Shown: positions 8,995-18,423, numbered from the stretch's first letter. The stretch is 64,000 bases of DNA from Gammaproteobacteria bacterium (GCA_029862005.1 JAOTYD010000009.1:52902-116901); one strand, 5' to 3'. Notes: a model not told the origin generated them from the letters alone. Program-made: numbers and translations.

Positions 8995-9456
8995 ATGTCA
9001 CATTCATATATTTGTAGCACAAATTCCAAAATCCGCCTGCTCGCGGTGCTATTTTTTTTGATCGCGAGTCATGCTCCTGGCGTACTCGCCGGGCCTGATA
9101 CGATTGATATAAAGATTGGTCAAGGCAGTTACCGGGTCGAGCTTGCGCTGACATCAGCGCAGCGTCGTCAGGGTTTAATGCATCGCGAGCGACTTGCCCA
9201 TAACGGTGGTATGTTGTTGGTCTATCCGCGGCCCGGTGACCATCGTATCTGGATGAAGAATATGAAAATTCCGTTAAGGGTGCTCTGGATCGACGAGCAA
9301 TTCAAGGTGTTGCAAATCCGGCGCCTTGTTCCCTGTGAGGCATCTCCGTGCCCGGTATTTTCAGCACCATTACCGGCACGGTATATCCTCGAGTTAAGCG
9401 ATGATGAACACGATGTCAAACCGGGCGACGAGATCGTAGGGCTCAATGCCCTGTAG
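8995..9456 (+). CDS. Exported DUF192 family protein
   Basis: Conserved small protein of unknown function. The N terminus is a signal peptide: hydrophobic stretch LLAVLFFLIASHA then a likely cleavage site around residues 30-33 (GVLA-GP). The mature part has DUF192 landmarks: LTSAQRRQGLMHRE, GGMLLVYP, WMKNMKIPLRVLWID, and a C-terminal DVKPGDEI. Two cysteines lie in VPCEASPCPVF. Likely periplasmic. It overlaps the end of the convergent MFS gene by 14 nt. Confidence 0.85.
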   Translation: MSHSYICSTNSKIRLLAVLFFLIASHAPGVLAGPDTIDIKIGQGSYRVELALTSAQRRQGLMHRERLAHNGGMLLVYPRPGDHRIWMKNMKIPLRVLWIDEQFKVLQIRRLVPCEASPCPVFSAPLPARYILELSDDEHDVKPGDEIVGLNAL

Positions 9457-10621
9457 ATAACAGGCGACGCCTGTTGTTAAATTTTAACCAGATGTTTGCC
9501 AGCACCACGATGGCGATCAGCGGTGTGACCGCGTAGTTGACGAAGCGCCACCCCCATTCATATTGCAGGGCCCCCGCGCTGAAAGACGATGCCGCCGCCA
9601 CAGTAAATACGGTGAAATCATTGAAAGCCTGCGCCTTGGCGCTTTCGTCACCGCGATAGGTTTCCGTCAGCAGACTGGTGCCACCGATAAACATGAAATT
9701 CCAGCCGACGCCCAGGGTCAGAAGCGCCGCCCAGAAATGTGAAACGGAACTGCCATGAAAACTCATCAAAATGCATAGCACCATCAGCAAGGTGCCGGTC
9801 ATGATAATCCGCTGTGCGCCAAAGCGATTGATCAAATGCCCGGTAAAAAACGATGGCACGAACATCCCGAGTACATGCCACTGGATAACGAAGGCGACCT
9901 CGCTGAATTCATGATGTTGATGCGTCATCTCGAGGGGAGTGGCTGTCATCAGCAAGACCATAATGCCATAGCCAATGGCTGCGCTCGCAACGGCCACGAT
10001 AAACGCAGGTTGTGCCGCTATCTGCAGCATCGGCCGGGTGGTTTGCCTGAAGTCCCGGATTAGAGGTTTTGGCAGTTGCATGAACATAAAATTAATCCCG
10101 TTCAGGCTGTATAGAATTATCACTGATATCAATGTGCCGACGTAAGTGACAGCAAACACGTCTTTACTGAGATTGGCCAGATTCGGTCCGATGACTGCAG
10201 CAAGCACACCACCGGCGAGAACGTAACTGATCGCCGTGTTCTTTTTTTCCGCTGGTGCAACCTCGGTCGCGGCAAACCTGAAGTAGTTGCCGAAGCCGGT
10301 ATAAACGCCGATTGCAATCGTGCCGATACAAAACAGCGGGAACAGGCCTTGATAAATTCCGACGGCACCGCAGCCGCCACCGATAATACCGATCAGGGTC
10401 GCGAGCAAAAATCCGCGCTTGCGACCGATCACGCCCATTAACAGCGAGGCCGGGATACTGGTCAGCATGACAGCCACAAAATAGAGTGCGAGTGGCAGGG
10501 TAGCCAGCGCCTTGTTGGTGGCCAGATGACTACCGATAATGGCCGCGGCAGTTACCATCAGGGAATTTACCGACATCATGCTGGCCTGTGCCAGGGCCAG
10601 CTGGATAACGTTACGATTCAT
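9443..10621 (-). CDS. MFS transporter
   Basis: Twelve-helix-type major facilitator of 392 residues. The loop between helices 2 and 3 has the MFS motif-A-like segment GVIGRKRGF, and there is a similar region in the second half (GHLINRFGAQRI). Substrate is not predictable. The start overlaps the AEC gene stop by 4 nt, so it is the last gene of the leftward TRAP/AEC operon, suggesting that export or uptake of a related metabolite is co-expressed with TRAP uptake. Confidence 0.85.
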   Translation of the reverse strand: MNRNVIQLALAQASMMSVNSLMVTAAAIIGSHLATNKALATLPLALYFVAVMLTSIPASLLMGVIGRKRGFLLATLIGIIGGGCGAVGIYQGLFPLFCIGTIAIGVYTGFGNYFRFAATEVAPAEKKNTAISYVLAGGVLAAVIGPNLANLSKDVFAVTYVGTLISVIILYSLNGINFMFMQLPKPLIRDFRQTTRPMLQIAAQPAFIVAVASAAIGYGIMVLLMTATPLEMTHQHHEFSEVAFVIQWHVLGMFVPSFFTGHLINRFGAQRIIMTGTLLMVLCILMSFHGSSVSHFWAALLTLGVGWNFMFIGGTSLLTETYRGDESAKAQAFNDFTVFTVAAASSFSAGALQYEWGWRFVNYAVTPLIAIVVLANIWLKFNNRRRLLSTGH

Positions 10622-11508
10622 AGTATGAACCAGAGTAAGGCGGGGATGACCAGCACGCTTGCCAGGTTGCCGACCAGTACGATAGAAGCAACCCGATGGG
10701 GTTCCTGGTCGAATCTTTCGGCCACGATGAAATTCAGGATCGCGGGCGGCAGGATGCTAAACAATAACAGCAAGGATGCCTGCTCCTGCGGTAACGGCAA
10801 CAGTTTAACAAATAGCACCGCGATTATCAGACCACTGATCGGGCATAGCAATGCACCGATGGTGCTGATTTCCCAGTCACGAAAATCGATTGCTATCATA
10901 CGAACGCCAAGCGAGAACAGCATCAACGGAATAGCGATCAGTCCGAGCATATGGATCGGCAGTCGCAGGGTTTCTGGAAGCTGTATTTCGAGAATTGATA
11001 CCGCGATACCGAGAAAAGTGGCCACGATCATCGGATTCGTCAGCACCGTCCTGATAGACCAGCGCTGGGTGATCAGTTGTTGACCGACGAGGAAGTGTAG
11101 AAAGTTTGATATCGCCAGCAGCAAGATAGCGGCTGGCAGCATCGCTTCACCAAAGGTCAGTACCACCAGCGGCAGACCCATGTTGCCGCAATTATTGAAC
11201 ATCATTGGCGGAACCAGTGTTTTCCACTGGTAACCCATAAACCGGGCGACCGGCCAGGCAATGATCCCGGAGCCGAGCACGACGGCCAAGCACCCCAATG
11301 ACAGGTGGAGGTAATCTGCCAGCACGTAATTGCTTCCGGACATGGAATCGAAAATGAGGGCCGGGGTGAATATGTCCATGTTGATCCGATTACCGGAGGA
11401 CATATCGGTATCGTGGCGCTGACGCGCATAGAAGTAACCAAGCGCCACGATACTGAACACCGGGAAAATAATCGCAACAATGCGATAGATTAAATCCACC
11501 TCTGGCAT
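10618..11508 (-). CDS. AEC family transporter
   Basis: Auxin-efflux-carrier family membrane protein, 296 residues, about ten hydrophobic segments. Family landmarks are the N-terminal FPVFSIVALGYFYAR, the NMDIFTPALIF segment and NNCGNMGLPLVVL in the middle. Bacterial members move malate, malonate or other organic acids; nothing here fixes the substrate. It starts 6 nt after dctM, so it is probably part of the dctPQM operon. Confidence 0.85.
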   Translation of the reverse strand: MPEVDLIYRIVAIIFPVFSIVALGYFYARQRHDTDMSSGNRINMDIFTPALIFDSMSGSNYVLADYLHLSLGCLAVVLGSGIIAWPVARFMGYQWKTLVPPMMFNNCGNMGLPLVVLTFGEAMLPAAILLLAISNFLHFLVGQQLITQRWSIRTVLTNPMIVATFLGIAVSILEIQLPETLRLPIHMLGLIAIPLMLFSLGVRMIAIDFRDWEISTIGALLCPISGLIIAVLFVKLLPLPQEQASLLLLFSILPPAILNFIVAERFDQEPHRVASIVLVGNLASVLVIPALLWFIL

Positions 11509-11514
11509 CTGGGA

Positions 11515-14178
11515 TTAGAAGTGAAGTGAGAGGTCTTTATGAACGGCAAGACAGCTTGCGATCGATTCCGCCTGCTCGGAAGTCAGGCGTTCCTGCATGC
11601 GCATACCGATGGTGCTAGCAATAGCCTGGTCGTATTCGTCGAGGTCGTCTGCGAGCTCGTCGGCTGCACGCTGGTGCCATTCAACTTCGGATTGTAGAAT
11701 CTCTGCGGCAAGCATTACCTGGCCGATCGCCTTGTCCTTGTCGGGGGTGGTGCCGCGCAGTGCCCGCTTGGCGCGTGACAGCTTGGACTTGATGCGGTGG
11801 GTCTCGGTGAGCTTGTCGACTTCGAGTTCCAGTATCTTTATCGCCTCCAGGCCGTCTTCGGGCGCCTGCTCCCGGATTAACGACAGCAGTGGATCAAACT
11901 CCTGCTGCAGGACCGCGAGTTTATCGGTTTCACCGATCATTTTCCGCATTGTGACAATCATGTCATAGCTTTCATCGACGTTTTGTCGATAGGTTCGGCG
12001 GGCCTTTGTTTCCGCTTTGGCCAGCGCGTCAAACCTGGCGCGTGCATCCTGCCAATTGTCAGGAATGCTTGCCTGCAGCGTTTTACTTTCGGACTCAATC
12101 CTTGCGATATCCGCAAGGATTTTTTTAATGCGCTTTTCGTCGACCGGTTCGGTAAATGCAACACGCTGTCGCTGCTGCTCTAGTTCATCGATTTCCTTTT
12201 TCAACTTGCGAACCTCTCTCTGAATCTGCCGAACCTCGACGTGCAAAGGCCTGTAGCCAGGTGAATAATCCTCGAGTGCTTTTTTGGTGGCGCGGATCTC
12301 TTCGATCATTGCAAACGCGGCACCCGCCTGTTTATAGCTTTCATTCAATCGCTCCTGGTACTCATCGGGCAGGTAAGACAGGCTGGCCGTGCTGATCCGT
12401 TCGATGCTCGATTCAATGGTACTGCGGTTATTGTCATACTCGACAAACAGGTAATTCTCAAGGCATTCCTGTAGCTTCGGATTACTGGGCGGCGGCGCGG
12501 TCTCCGAGACCAGGTGGGTCTTGTTCGGCAGGTAGTTGACCAGGCCCGGGAAGGCACCGGCAATTGCCAGGCCGGCGAGCTGCAATACGATAAACGCAGC
12601 TGCACCTTTATAGATTTGCAGGGTACGTACATCCCTGGGCGCAACCCCGCGCAGGTAAAACAGCGAGAACCCGAACGGGGGTGTCAGAAACGACGTCTGG
12701 ATATTCAATCCCACCATGACACCAAACCAGACCGCAGTGACATTGGCACCGGGGTCGGCCAGCAGAATCGGGGCCACGATCGGTACCACGACTACGGCAA
12801 TTTCCAGGAAGTCGAGGAAAAATCCGAGAAAAAAGATGACCGCCATAACGACGATAAACTGGGTCCAGAAACCGCCCGGCAGCGCGGTTAAATGCTCCTT
12901 AACCAGTTCTTCGCCACCGAATCCGCGAAACGCCGAGGTTAGCATCGCCGCACCGAGCAGGATGATGAACACCATCGACGTTGTCTTCGCGGTATCCATC
13001 ATGACGCCGTGTAGCGTGTCGTCGATTTTAAAAGCGCGCCAGGTAGCCCAGCCAATGGAACCGATCAGAACCAGGGCGGCAACGGTGGCAAGTGTGACCC
13101 CGAAAGCATCGCGTCCGCTTTGAATGTTCTTGATATTCAGATTGAAAAAGTTCAGCAGAATGATGATTACGATCACCGCGCCAATGGCGAGCCCCGCCGG
13201 ATAATAAGCCCTTTTCTTGCCTTCCATGAGACGGTAACTGCCCATCATCATTGCGCCGATCGCGCCAATCGCGCCGGCCTGGTTGACTGTTGCAACACCA
13301 AGGATGATCGAGCCCAGCACGATGAAAATCAACGCCAGTGGTGGTACCAGGGCGAGCAGGACCTTGATGATGAACTTGTGATCATACTTGCCCTCAAAAG
13401 GCACGGGCGGTGCGTTATCGGGCTTGACCAGCGCCGATACCAGGATGTACAGCATGTAAAGTCCGACCAGGATCATGCCCGGAATGAATGCGCCCATGAA
13501 CATGTCGCCGGCGCTTGCGGTTACCACATCGAAGTCGCCCGGCATCGAAAATTCACCGGTGGCCTCTTTATACTCGGACTTACGCGCGGTCGCAGCCTGG
13601 TCTGCGGCGCTTGACAACTGGTCGGCAAGGATAATCAATACGATCGATGGCGGAATGATCTGGCCTAGCGTCCCCGAGGCACAGATCGTACCGCAGGCCA
13701 GCGACTTGGAATAATTGTTGCGCAACATTGCCGGTAGCGATATCAGGCCCATGGCGATCACCGTGGCACCGACGATTCCGGTTGTCGCGGCAAGCAGGGC
13801 ACCGACAAACACCACCGAAATTCCGAGTCCCCCCGGGATCGGACCAAACAGCTGCGCCATTGCCACCAGCAAGTCCTCGGCAATGCGCGAACGCTGCAGC
13901 ATGATGCCCATGAAGATAAACAACGGGATGGCAATCAACGTATCGCGCTCGACCACCCAGTACAGACTTCGGTAATTGGTAACCCCGGCGCTAAGCCACT
14001 GGTTGGGCCCGCCGAGTACAAAATAGGCATCGACGCTGCCCTCGAATATCCAGCCGCAAAATGCAGCAATCGCAATCGTCGCGATCGCCGAGCCAGGCAA
14101 CGCGAACGCCACCGGAAAACCGGAAGTCAGGGCGAATACCATGATCGCAATTAACAGGACGAGGAAGTAGAGTTCCAT
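11515..14178 (-). CDS. dctM: TRAP transporter large permease DctM with long coiled-coil tail
   Basis: Sodium-driven uptake channel of a tripartite TRAP system. Residues 1 to about 580 are hydrophobic and carry DctM signatures (PLFIFMGIMLQRS, ATTGIVGATVIAMGLIS, GTLGQIIPPSIVLIIL, FLTPPFGFSLFYLRG); a central insertion makes this part longer than the usual ~430 residues. Residues about 590-887 are soluble, highly charged and rich in heptad-like stretches such as REVRKLKKEIDELEQQRQR. A DctM is normally without such a tail. The start follows the dctQ stop by 2 nt. The transporter call is firm; the tail has no known function that I recognise. Confidence 0.9.
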   Translation of the reverse strand: MELYFLVLLIAIMVFALTSGFPVAFALPGSAIATIAIAAFCGWIFEGSVDAYFVLGGPNQWLSAGVTNYRSLYWVVERDTLIAIPLFIFMGIMLQRSRIAEDLLVAMAQLFGPIPGGLGISVVFVGALLAATTGIVGATVIAMGLISLPAMLRNNYSKSLACGTICASGTLGQIIPPSIVLIILADQLSSAADQAATARKSEYKEATGEFSMPGDFDVVTASAGDMFMGAFIPGMILVGLYMLYILVSALVKPDNAPPVPFEGKYDHKFIIKVLLALVPPLALIFIVLGSIILGVATVNQAGAIGAIGAMMMGSYRLMEGKKRAYYPAGLAIGAVIVIIILLNFFNLNIKNIQSGRDAFGVTLATVAALVLIGSIGWATWRAFKIDDTLHGVMMDTAKTTSMVFIILLGAAMLTSAFRGFGGEELVKEHLTALPGGFWTQFIVVMAVIFFLGFFLDFLEIAVVVVPIVAPILLADPGANVTAVWFGVMVGLNIQTSFLTPPFGFSLFYLRGVAPRDVRTLQIYKGAAAFIVLQLAGLAIAGAFPGLVNYLPNKTHLVSETAPPPSNPKLQECLENYLFVEYDNNRSTIESSIERISTASLSYLPDEYQERLNESYKQAGAAFAMIEEIRATKKALEDYSPGYRPLHVEVRQIQREVRKLKKEIDELEQQRQRVAFTEPVDEKRIKKILADIARIESESKTLQASIPDNWQDARARFDALAKAETKARRTYRQNVDESYDMIVTMRKMIGETDKLAVLQQEFDPLLSLIREQAPEDGLEAIKILELEVDKLTETHRIKSKLSRAKRALRGTTPDKDKAIGQVMLAAEILQSEVEWHQRAADELADDLDEYDQAIASTIGMRMQERLTSEQAESIASCLAVHKDLSLHF

Positions 14179-14180
14179 GA

Positions 14181-15227
14181 TTAGTGGCCATCCCCAGTAA
14201 CTGCAGTTTTATCGCCCGAGATGAGCTGGTAATAGGTCAGGTACTCTTCATCTTTGCCGCGACCCTGTAACTGGTTGACGTTGTAAAGCAGGTAACTGAC
14301 GAACTGGATCAGCATCGTAACCGAAAATATAATCAGGAAACCTGCCATGATGTACTTGACGTACATGCCGTAGCCGCTCTGGGATACCTCGAAGCTGAGC
14401 AGCGGGCTGTTGATACTGTTACCGCGGCCACCCATGCCCTGCATCAGTATGACCCAGCAAATTGGCATGCCCAGAAACAGGCAGCCAACGGAATCGTATA
14501 ACGCTTTCTTGCGGCGGGTAAATCCGGTATAGAGCACGTCGACGCGCACGTGACCTTCCTCGACCAGCGTATGGGCGCTGGCGAATAAAAACAACCCGGC
14601 GTACCAGAAGCGAACCACGTCACCCATGTAAGCTTGCTCGTAGGAGAATACGAAGCGCGTGATAACTATCAGGAACTCCGCCAGCACGCACATTAGTGCC
14701 AGCCAGGTGAAGCTGATGTGACGCAGCCAGGCAGCCACGAAAAGCGAGATCACGATTAACGGATAATGAACATAGGTACCACGAAATATGGGTCGTCCCA
14801 ACTGCTGGGTAAGCCATTCGCCGACAAGCGGTTCAAGAATGTTTTCAACACGCAGGAGCGAAATTAGCATGTCGACCGAGCCGACCAGCGTAACAGACCA
14901 GAATGCGAATCGAACAATGTAGGCGGAAAGTCGGGCAAAGCGGATACTTTCCTGCTCGAGCGTACGCGTCGTGGTTTTAAACACGTAAGCAATACTGGAC
15001 AGCAATACCAGCGGGTAAACGATCAACTGGGTCCAGCCCTGGCTGATTTTTGATTCATCGAGTTCTTCGACTTCCTGTCCGAACCAGCCATAGTGCAGGG
15101 ATAGTGCGTAAGGCCCTGGCATTTCCTGCCAGAACACCAGGTAATTGTTTATCAGGTACAGAAATACGCCACTGATCATTGCGTAGGCAAAAGCCCGCGC
15201 CATCTGCGGCAGGTTCTGCTTAATCAT
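14181..15227 (-). CDS. dctQ: TRAP transporter small permease DctQ
   Basis: Small membrane subunit of the TRAP system. At 348 residues it is about twice the usual length: an N-terminal extension with extra membrane segments precedes the DctQ part, whose signature ADTLVEEGHVRVD-like sequence appears as SAHTLVEEGHVRVDVLY near residue 220. The long form fits the expanded DctM downstream. It lies in order dctP-dctQ-dctM, separated from dctP by a hairpin. Confidence 0.85.
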   Translation of the reverse strand: MIKQNLPQMARAFAYAMISGVFLYLINNYLVFWQEMPGPYALSLHYGWFGQEVEELDESKISQGWTQLIVYPLVLLSSIAYVFKTTTRTLEQESIRFARLSAYIVRFAFWSVTLVGSVDMLISLLRVENILEPLVGEWLTQQLGRPIFRGTYVHYPLIVISLFVAAWLRHISFTWLALMCVLAEFLIVITRFVFSYEQAYMGDVVRFWYAGLFLFASAHTLVEEGHVRVDVLYTGFTRRKKALYDSVGCLFLGMPICWVILMQGMGGRGNSINSPLLSFEVSQSGYGMYVKYIMAGFLIIFSVTMLIQFVSYLLYNVNQLQGRGKDEEYLTYYQLISGDKTAVTGDGH

Positions 15228-15252
15228 CGATTGGCAAAATCACGGCAGCAAG

Positions 15253-15278
15253 TAAACGGAGTCCGGGGACTCCGTTTA
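15253..15278 (-). promoter_or_regulatory. Intercistronic hairpin between dctP and dctQ
   Basis: A perfect 12-bp inverted repeat TAAACGGAGTCC/GGACTCCGTTTA with a 2-nt centre. In the direction of the operon it is not followed by a T run, so it is more likely an RNA-stability or processing hairpin that raises dctP expression over dctQM than a full terminator. Confidence 0.55.
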
Positions 15279-15299
15279 TATTTTATAAATGAATAGCTG

Positions 15300-16391
15300 C
15301 TACAGGCCGAGTACGCGGTTACGTTGTGCCACATAGGCCTGATCCGATATCTTGGCCCAGGCACCGACCTCGTTACGCGACTTGAGGAAGCTCTGGTGGA
15401 TTTTCTTTGCCATCGCACTGTGCTGTTCGACCTCGGCAAAGACTTCATCGGCAGCATCACCGAAACTGTCGTAAATGTCGTCGCTGAAGCTTTTCAGTTT
15501 GACGCCCTGATCGGAAATGAGGCTGGCGAGCGAGGCGCCATTCTTGGCATTGTACTCGGACATCATGATTGAATTTTCCATTTCGGCAGCAACCGTTACT
15601 ATCAACTGATCTGTCTTGCTCAAACCGTCCCAGAACTTTTTGTTAATGCCAAGGGAAAGCTGTGCGGCTGGCTCATGCATGCCCGGGTAATAATAGTACT
15701 TGGCGGCTTCGTAGAATTTCATGAAGCTATCGTTCCAGGGTCCTACCCATTCGGTTGCATCGATCGCACCGGACACCAGGTTTTCATAAATCTGGCCACC
15801 CGGCAAAGATACCGGGGAGGCTCCCAGCTTGGCGAGAACGTCACCACCGAGACCCGGGATACGCATTTTCAGGCCTTTGAAATCAGCGGCAGAGCGCATT
15901 TCCTTGCGGAACCAGCCGCCCATTTGCACACCCGTATTGCCGCAGGGCAGGCACTTAAGACCGTAGCCGGCTGCGAGCTCATCCCACAACGCCTGTCCGC
16001 CACCCCATTGAATCCAGGAATTAATCTCGGTGTAAGTCATACCGAAGGGTACTGCGGTAAAGTAAGCCCAACCGGGGTGCTTGCCTTTCCAGTAGTAATC
16101 GGCAGCGTGGTACATTTGTGCGTTGCCCGAGGCGACCTCGTCGAAAGAGTCGAAAGGTTTTACCCGTTCACCACCGGCAAAGTAGTTGACCTTGATGCGG
16201 CCATCGGTCATTGCGGTTAAACGTTCGGCAAATCGTTGCGCACCCGTTCCCAATCCCGGGAAGTCACGTGGCCAGGTTGATACCATGGTTACTTCGATTT
16301 GTTTGGCAGCAATTGCAGGTGCTGAGACCGCGGTTGCTCCGGTTGCGATAGCGGCGGCAACGCCACCTTTGAGTACATCACGACGTTTCAT
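15300..16391 (-). CDS. dctP: TRAP transporter solute-binding protein, TakP-like
   Basis: Periplasmic ligand-binding subunit, 363 residues. The N terminus MKRRDVLKGG followed by an alanine-rich stretch ending SAPAIA is a twin-arginine signal. Family landmarks: GRIKVNYFAGGE, GNTGVQMGGWFRKE, KMRIPGLGGDVL and GAIDATEWVGPWND. These place it in the DctP branch that includes TakP and other 2-oxo acid or lactate binders; the ligand is inferred only by similarity. First gene of the leftward operon. Confidence 0.9.
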   Translation of the reverse strand: MKRRDVLKGGVAAAIATGATAVSAPAIAAKQIEVTMVSTWPRDFPGLGTGAQRFAERLTAMTDGRIKVNYFAGGERVKPFDSFDEVASGNAQMYHAADYYWKGKHPGWAYFTAVPFGMTYTEINSWIQWGGGQALWDELAAGYGLKCLPCGNTGVQMGGWFRKEMRSAADFKGLKMRIPGLGGDVLAKLGASPVSLPGGQIYENLVSGAIDATEWVGPWNDSFMKFYEAAKYYYYPGMHEPAAQLSLGINKKFWDGLSKTDQLIVTVAAEMENSIMMSEYNAKNGASLASLISDQGVKLKSFSDDIYDSFGDAADEVFAEVEQHSAMAKKIHQSFLKSRNEVGAWAKISDQAYVAQRNRVLGL

Positions 16392-16509
16392 TTTAATGCT
16401 CTCCGTTGTTTTGGTCTTTGTCTGAAATAATTGTTCTTAGTGGATAGGCAGCTGGGAAGCCGGTTCCATCGCTACAACGCAGTCATTCTGGGACTTCTAC
16501 CCCGACATT

Positions 16510-17124
16510 TCAAGTTTTTAGGCTGATATGCACACCGGGGACAGCCTGCTTCTGGTGTGCTTTGAGCAACTCCCAGGCTGCCTTGATCTCGGGATTTACG
16601 GTATCGTAGTCAGCGGCATAAAATCGTTCCGGGATATTTCCCTGTTGCAGCACTCGCTCAGGATGATCCTTGGGAAATTCTGCACCCTCATTGAAGAACA
16701 GGAATCCTTCCAGAGGCACATTGCCGATGATTAGCCTTAGCGAGGTCAGTTGATTTTCCAGTTCAAACAGCGGATTTGTGAATTTAAAGCTTTTCTGGCC
16801 GACTAGCTGGGTCCATTCTGAAATATTTTCGGCGCAATAGATGTTGCCCTCATAAAGCTTGTAAGAGATCAAAAGGATTGAATCATGGATCAACGCCAGG
16901 CGATCGATATTGAAGTACCCATCAATCCCGTCGGAACAGAGCAGGTTGCGAATTTGATCGCAGCCGATCTTGCTCAGCCTGCGCTGGATTCGCCATTCCC
17001 TGATTTTTGCCAGCAAGCGTTTACGATTGATGAGTAGCACCAGCACGATCGCGAGCCCTGCGATCACCAGGGCGGTGATCTCGGATTCCAGGTTCAGCTG
17101 GTTAACAAATTCATCTAGCTTCAT
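16510..17124 (-). CDS. Membrane-anchored NERD-domain-like protein
   Basis: I start at ATG 17124 (MKLDEFVNQ), because the upstream extension looks non-coding. The 204-residue product has one N-terminal membrane helix (LVIAGLAIVLVLLI) then a basic stretch and a domain resembling the NERD (nuclease-related) fold: an ID-R-L core, then LLISYK, ISEWTQLVGQKSFKFTNP and GNVPLEGFLFF. In the family pattern D-x(n)-E-x-K, the acidic residue before the lysine appears to be replaced by serine (ISYK), so nuclease activity is doubtful. Divergent from the persulfide dioxygenase gene. Function unknown. Confidence 0.6.
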   Translation of the reverse strand: MKLDEFVNQLNLESEITALVIAGLAIVLVLLINRKRLLAKIREWRIQRRLSKIGCDQIRNLLCSDGIDGYFNIDRLALIHDSILLISYKLYEGNIYCAENISEWTQLVGQKSFKFTNPLFELENQLTSLRLIIGNVPLEGFLFFNEGAEFPKDHPERVLQQGNIPERFYAADYDTVNPEIKAAWELLKAHQKQAVPGVHISLKT

Positions 17125-17226
17125 GAGCGGGACTAATAAACCGGGCCGCCCACAATGCCATCGCCGATTGCTATCGTCAATTGTAAAAATTACACTAGTC
17201 GGAGTTGATTGCCGAGCCTGCCCTGG

Positions 17227-18264
17227 ATGACAGCACCCCACATCACCGTTAAACAGCTGTTCGATCGTGAAAGCTGTACCTACACCTACCTGTTGATCGA
17301 TTCTGATACACGCGAGGGAGCCATTATCGACGCTGTGCTCGAAACCTTTGATCGCGATATGCAGATTATCAATGAGCTTGGCGTGGAATTACTCTACGCG
17401 ATCGAGACGCACGCCCATGCGGATCACATTACCTCGGCCGGGAAAATCCGCGAGCTGACGGGTGCAAAACTCGTTTACGGCGAAAGCTCGGGTATCGAGG
17501 CGATCGATATTCCCCTCAAGGATGGCGACAGCATAACGCTCGGGCATTACCAGATCACGGCGATCTCGACGCCCGGCCATACCAATGGATGCACCAGCTA
17601 CTTCTGTGACGGCCTGCTGTTTAGCGGGGACACGCTGTTGATCCGGGGTTGCGGGCGTACCGATTTCCAGTTTGGTGATCCCGGCATGCTCTACGACAGT
17701 ATCACGCAAAAATTATTCGTCCTTAGCGACGACACTATTGTCTATCCCGCGCATGATTACAATGGTCGAACCGCGTCAACAATCGGCGAGGAAAAAACCT
17801 GGAACCCGAGACTTGGCGGCAATCGTCCGCGCCAGGAGTTCGTCGATTTAATGAATAACCTGAACCTGGACATGCCGAAAAGAATCAACGAGGCAGTCCC
17901 GGCAAACATGAGCGTCGGTATCAACTTCGACCCCAATCGCTACCTGCTGCGCGATTTCGATATGAACGATTTACACGCGGTCTGGCAGGATTTGCCTGAC
18001 AAGACACTCGTCATGGACAACCGTACGCCGGAGGAGTTTGCAAAGGGGCATGTACCCGGCAGTCAGAATATTCCGATGGGCACCGAAAATGCTCATGTCG
18101 ATGAACTCAGGCAATACGATAAGGTTTATCTCTATTGTCGTTCCGGGCGCCGTGCTCAAACAGCGACAACCAACCTGAATTTCCAGGGACTGAATCATAT
18201 CGTCTGTATCAGCCACAGCGGCATGCCGGACTGGGAAAAGGCGGGCTACCCGGTCGAAACCTGA
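17227..18264 (+). CDS. Persulfide dioxygenase-rhodanese fusion (ETHE1-like)
   Basis: Predicted to oxidise glutathione persulfide to sulfite and move sulfane sulfur to acceptors. Residues 1 to about 235 form a metallo-beta-lactamase domain of ETHE1 type: THAHADH metal motif, STPGHTNGCTSY, and SGDTLLIRGCGRTDFQ. The C-terminal ~100 residues are a rhodanese domain with active-site cysteine in YLYCRSGRRAQT. The start at 17227 (MTAPHITV) is preferred to an upstream ATG at 17209. Such fusions are known in Burkholderia. Likely role: sulfide/persulfide detoxification in the cytoplasm. Confidence 0.88.
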   Translation: MTAPHITVKQLFDRESCTYTYLLIDSDTREGAIIDAVLETFDRDMQIINELGVELLYAIETHAHADHITSAGKIRELTGAKLVYGESSGIEAIDIPLKDGDSITLGHYQITAISTPGHTNGCTSYFCDGLLFSGDTLLIRGCGRTDFQFGDPGMLYDSITQKLFVLSDDTIVYPAHDYNGRTASTIGEEKTWNPRLGGNRPRQEFVDLMNNLNLDMPKRINEAVPANMSVGINFDPNRYLLRDFDMNDLHAVWQDLPDKTLVMDNRTPEEFAKGHVPGSQNIPMGTENAHVDELRQYDKVYLYCRSGRRAQTATTNLNFQGLNHIVCISHSGMPDWEKAGYPVET

Positions 18265-18338
18265 TCCTTCCTGTTGCTGTGCGACCTGGCAAGAAAAACC
18301 GCGTTAAAGATAGATATCTCGTAGCGAATATTAAGTCT

Positions 18339-18423
18339 GTCATACCGCGGCTTGAACGCGGTATCCAGCGCATATGGCATTGTCCGTTTTCAACTGGATC
18401 CCGCGATCAAGTCGCGGGATGAC
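18339..18423. repeat. Bipartite palindromic (REP/BIME-like) element
   Basis: Two head-to-head stem-loops. ATACCGCG (18342-18349) pairs with CGCGGTAT (18357-18364), and ATCCCGCG (18398-18405) pairs with CGCGGGAT (18413-18420), each with a 7-nt loop. GTCAT at the left end and ATGAC at the right end make the whole 85-nt unit an inverted repeat. It lies between convergent genes, the usual place for such extragenic palindromes. No second copy was seen in the window. Confidence 0.7.

Noticed and set aside
15224..15460. Minus-strand frame across the dctP end and hairpin
   Set aside because: Overlaps the dctP 3' end out of frame and covers the hairpin.
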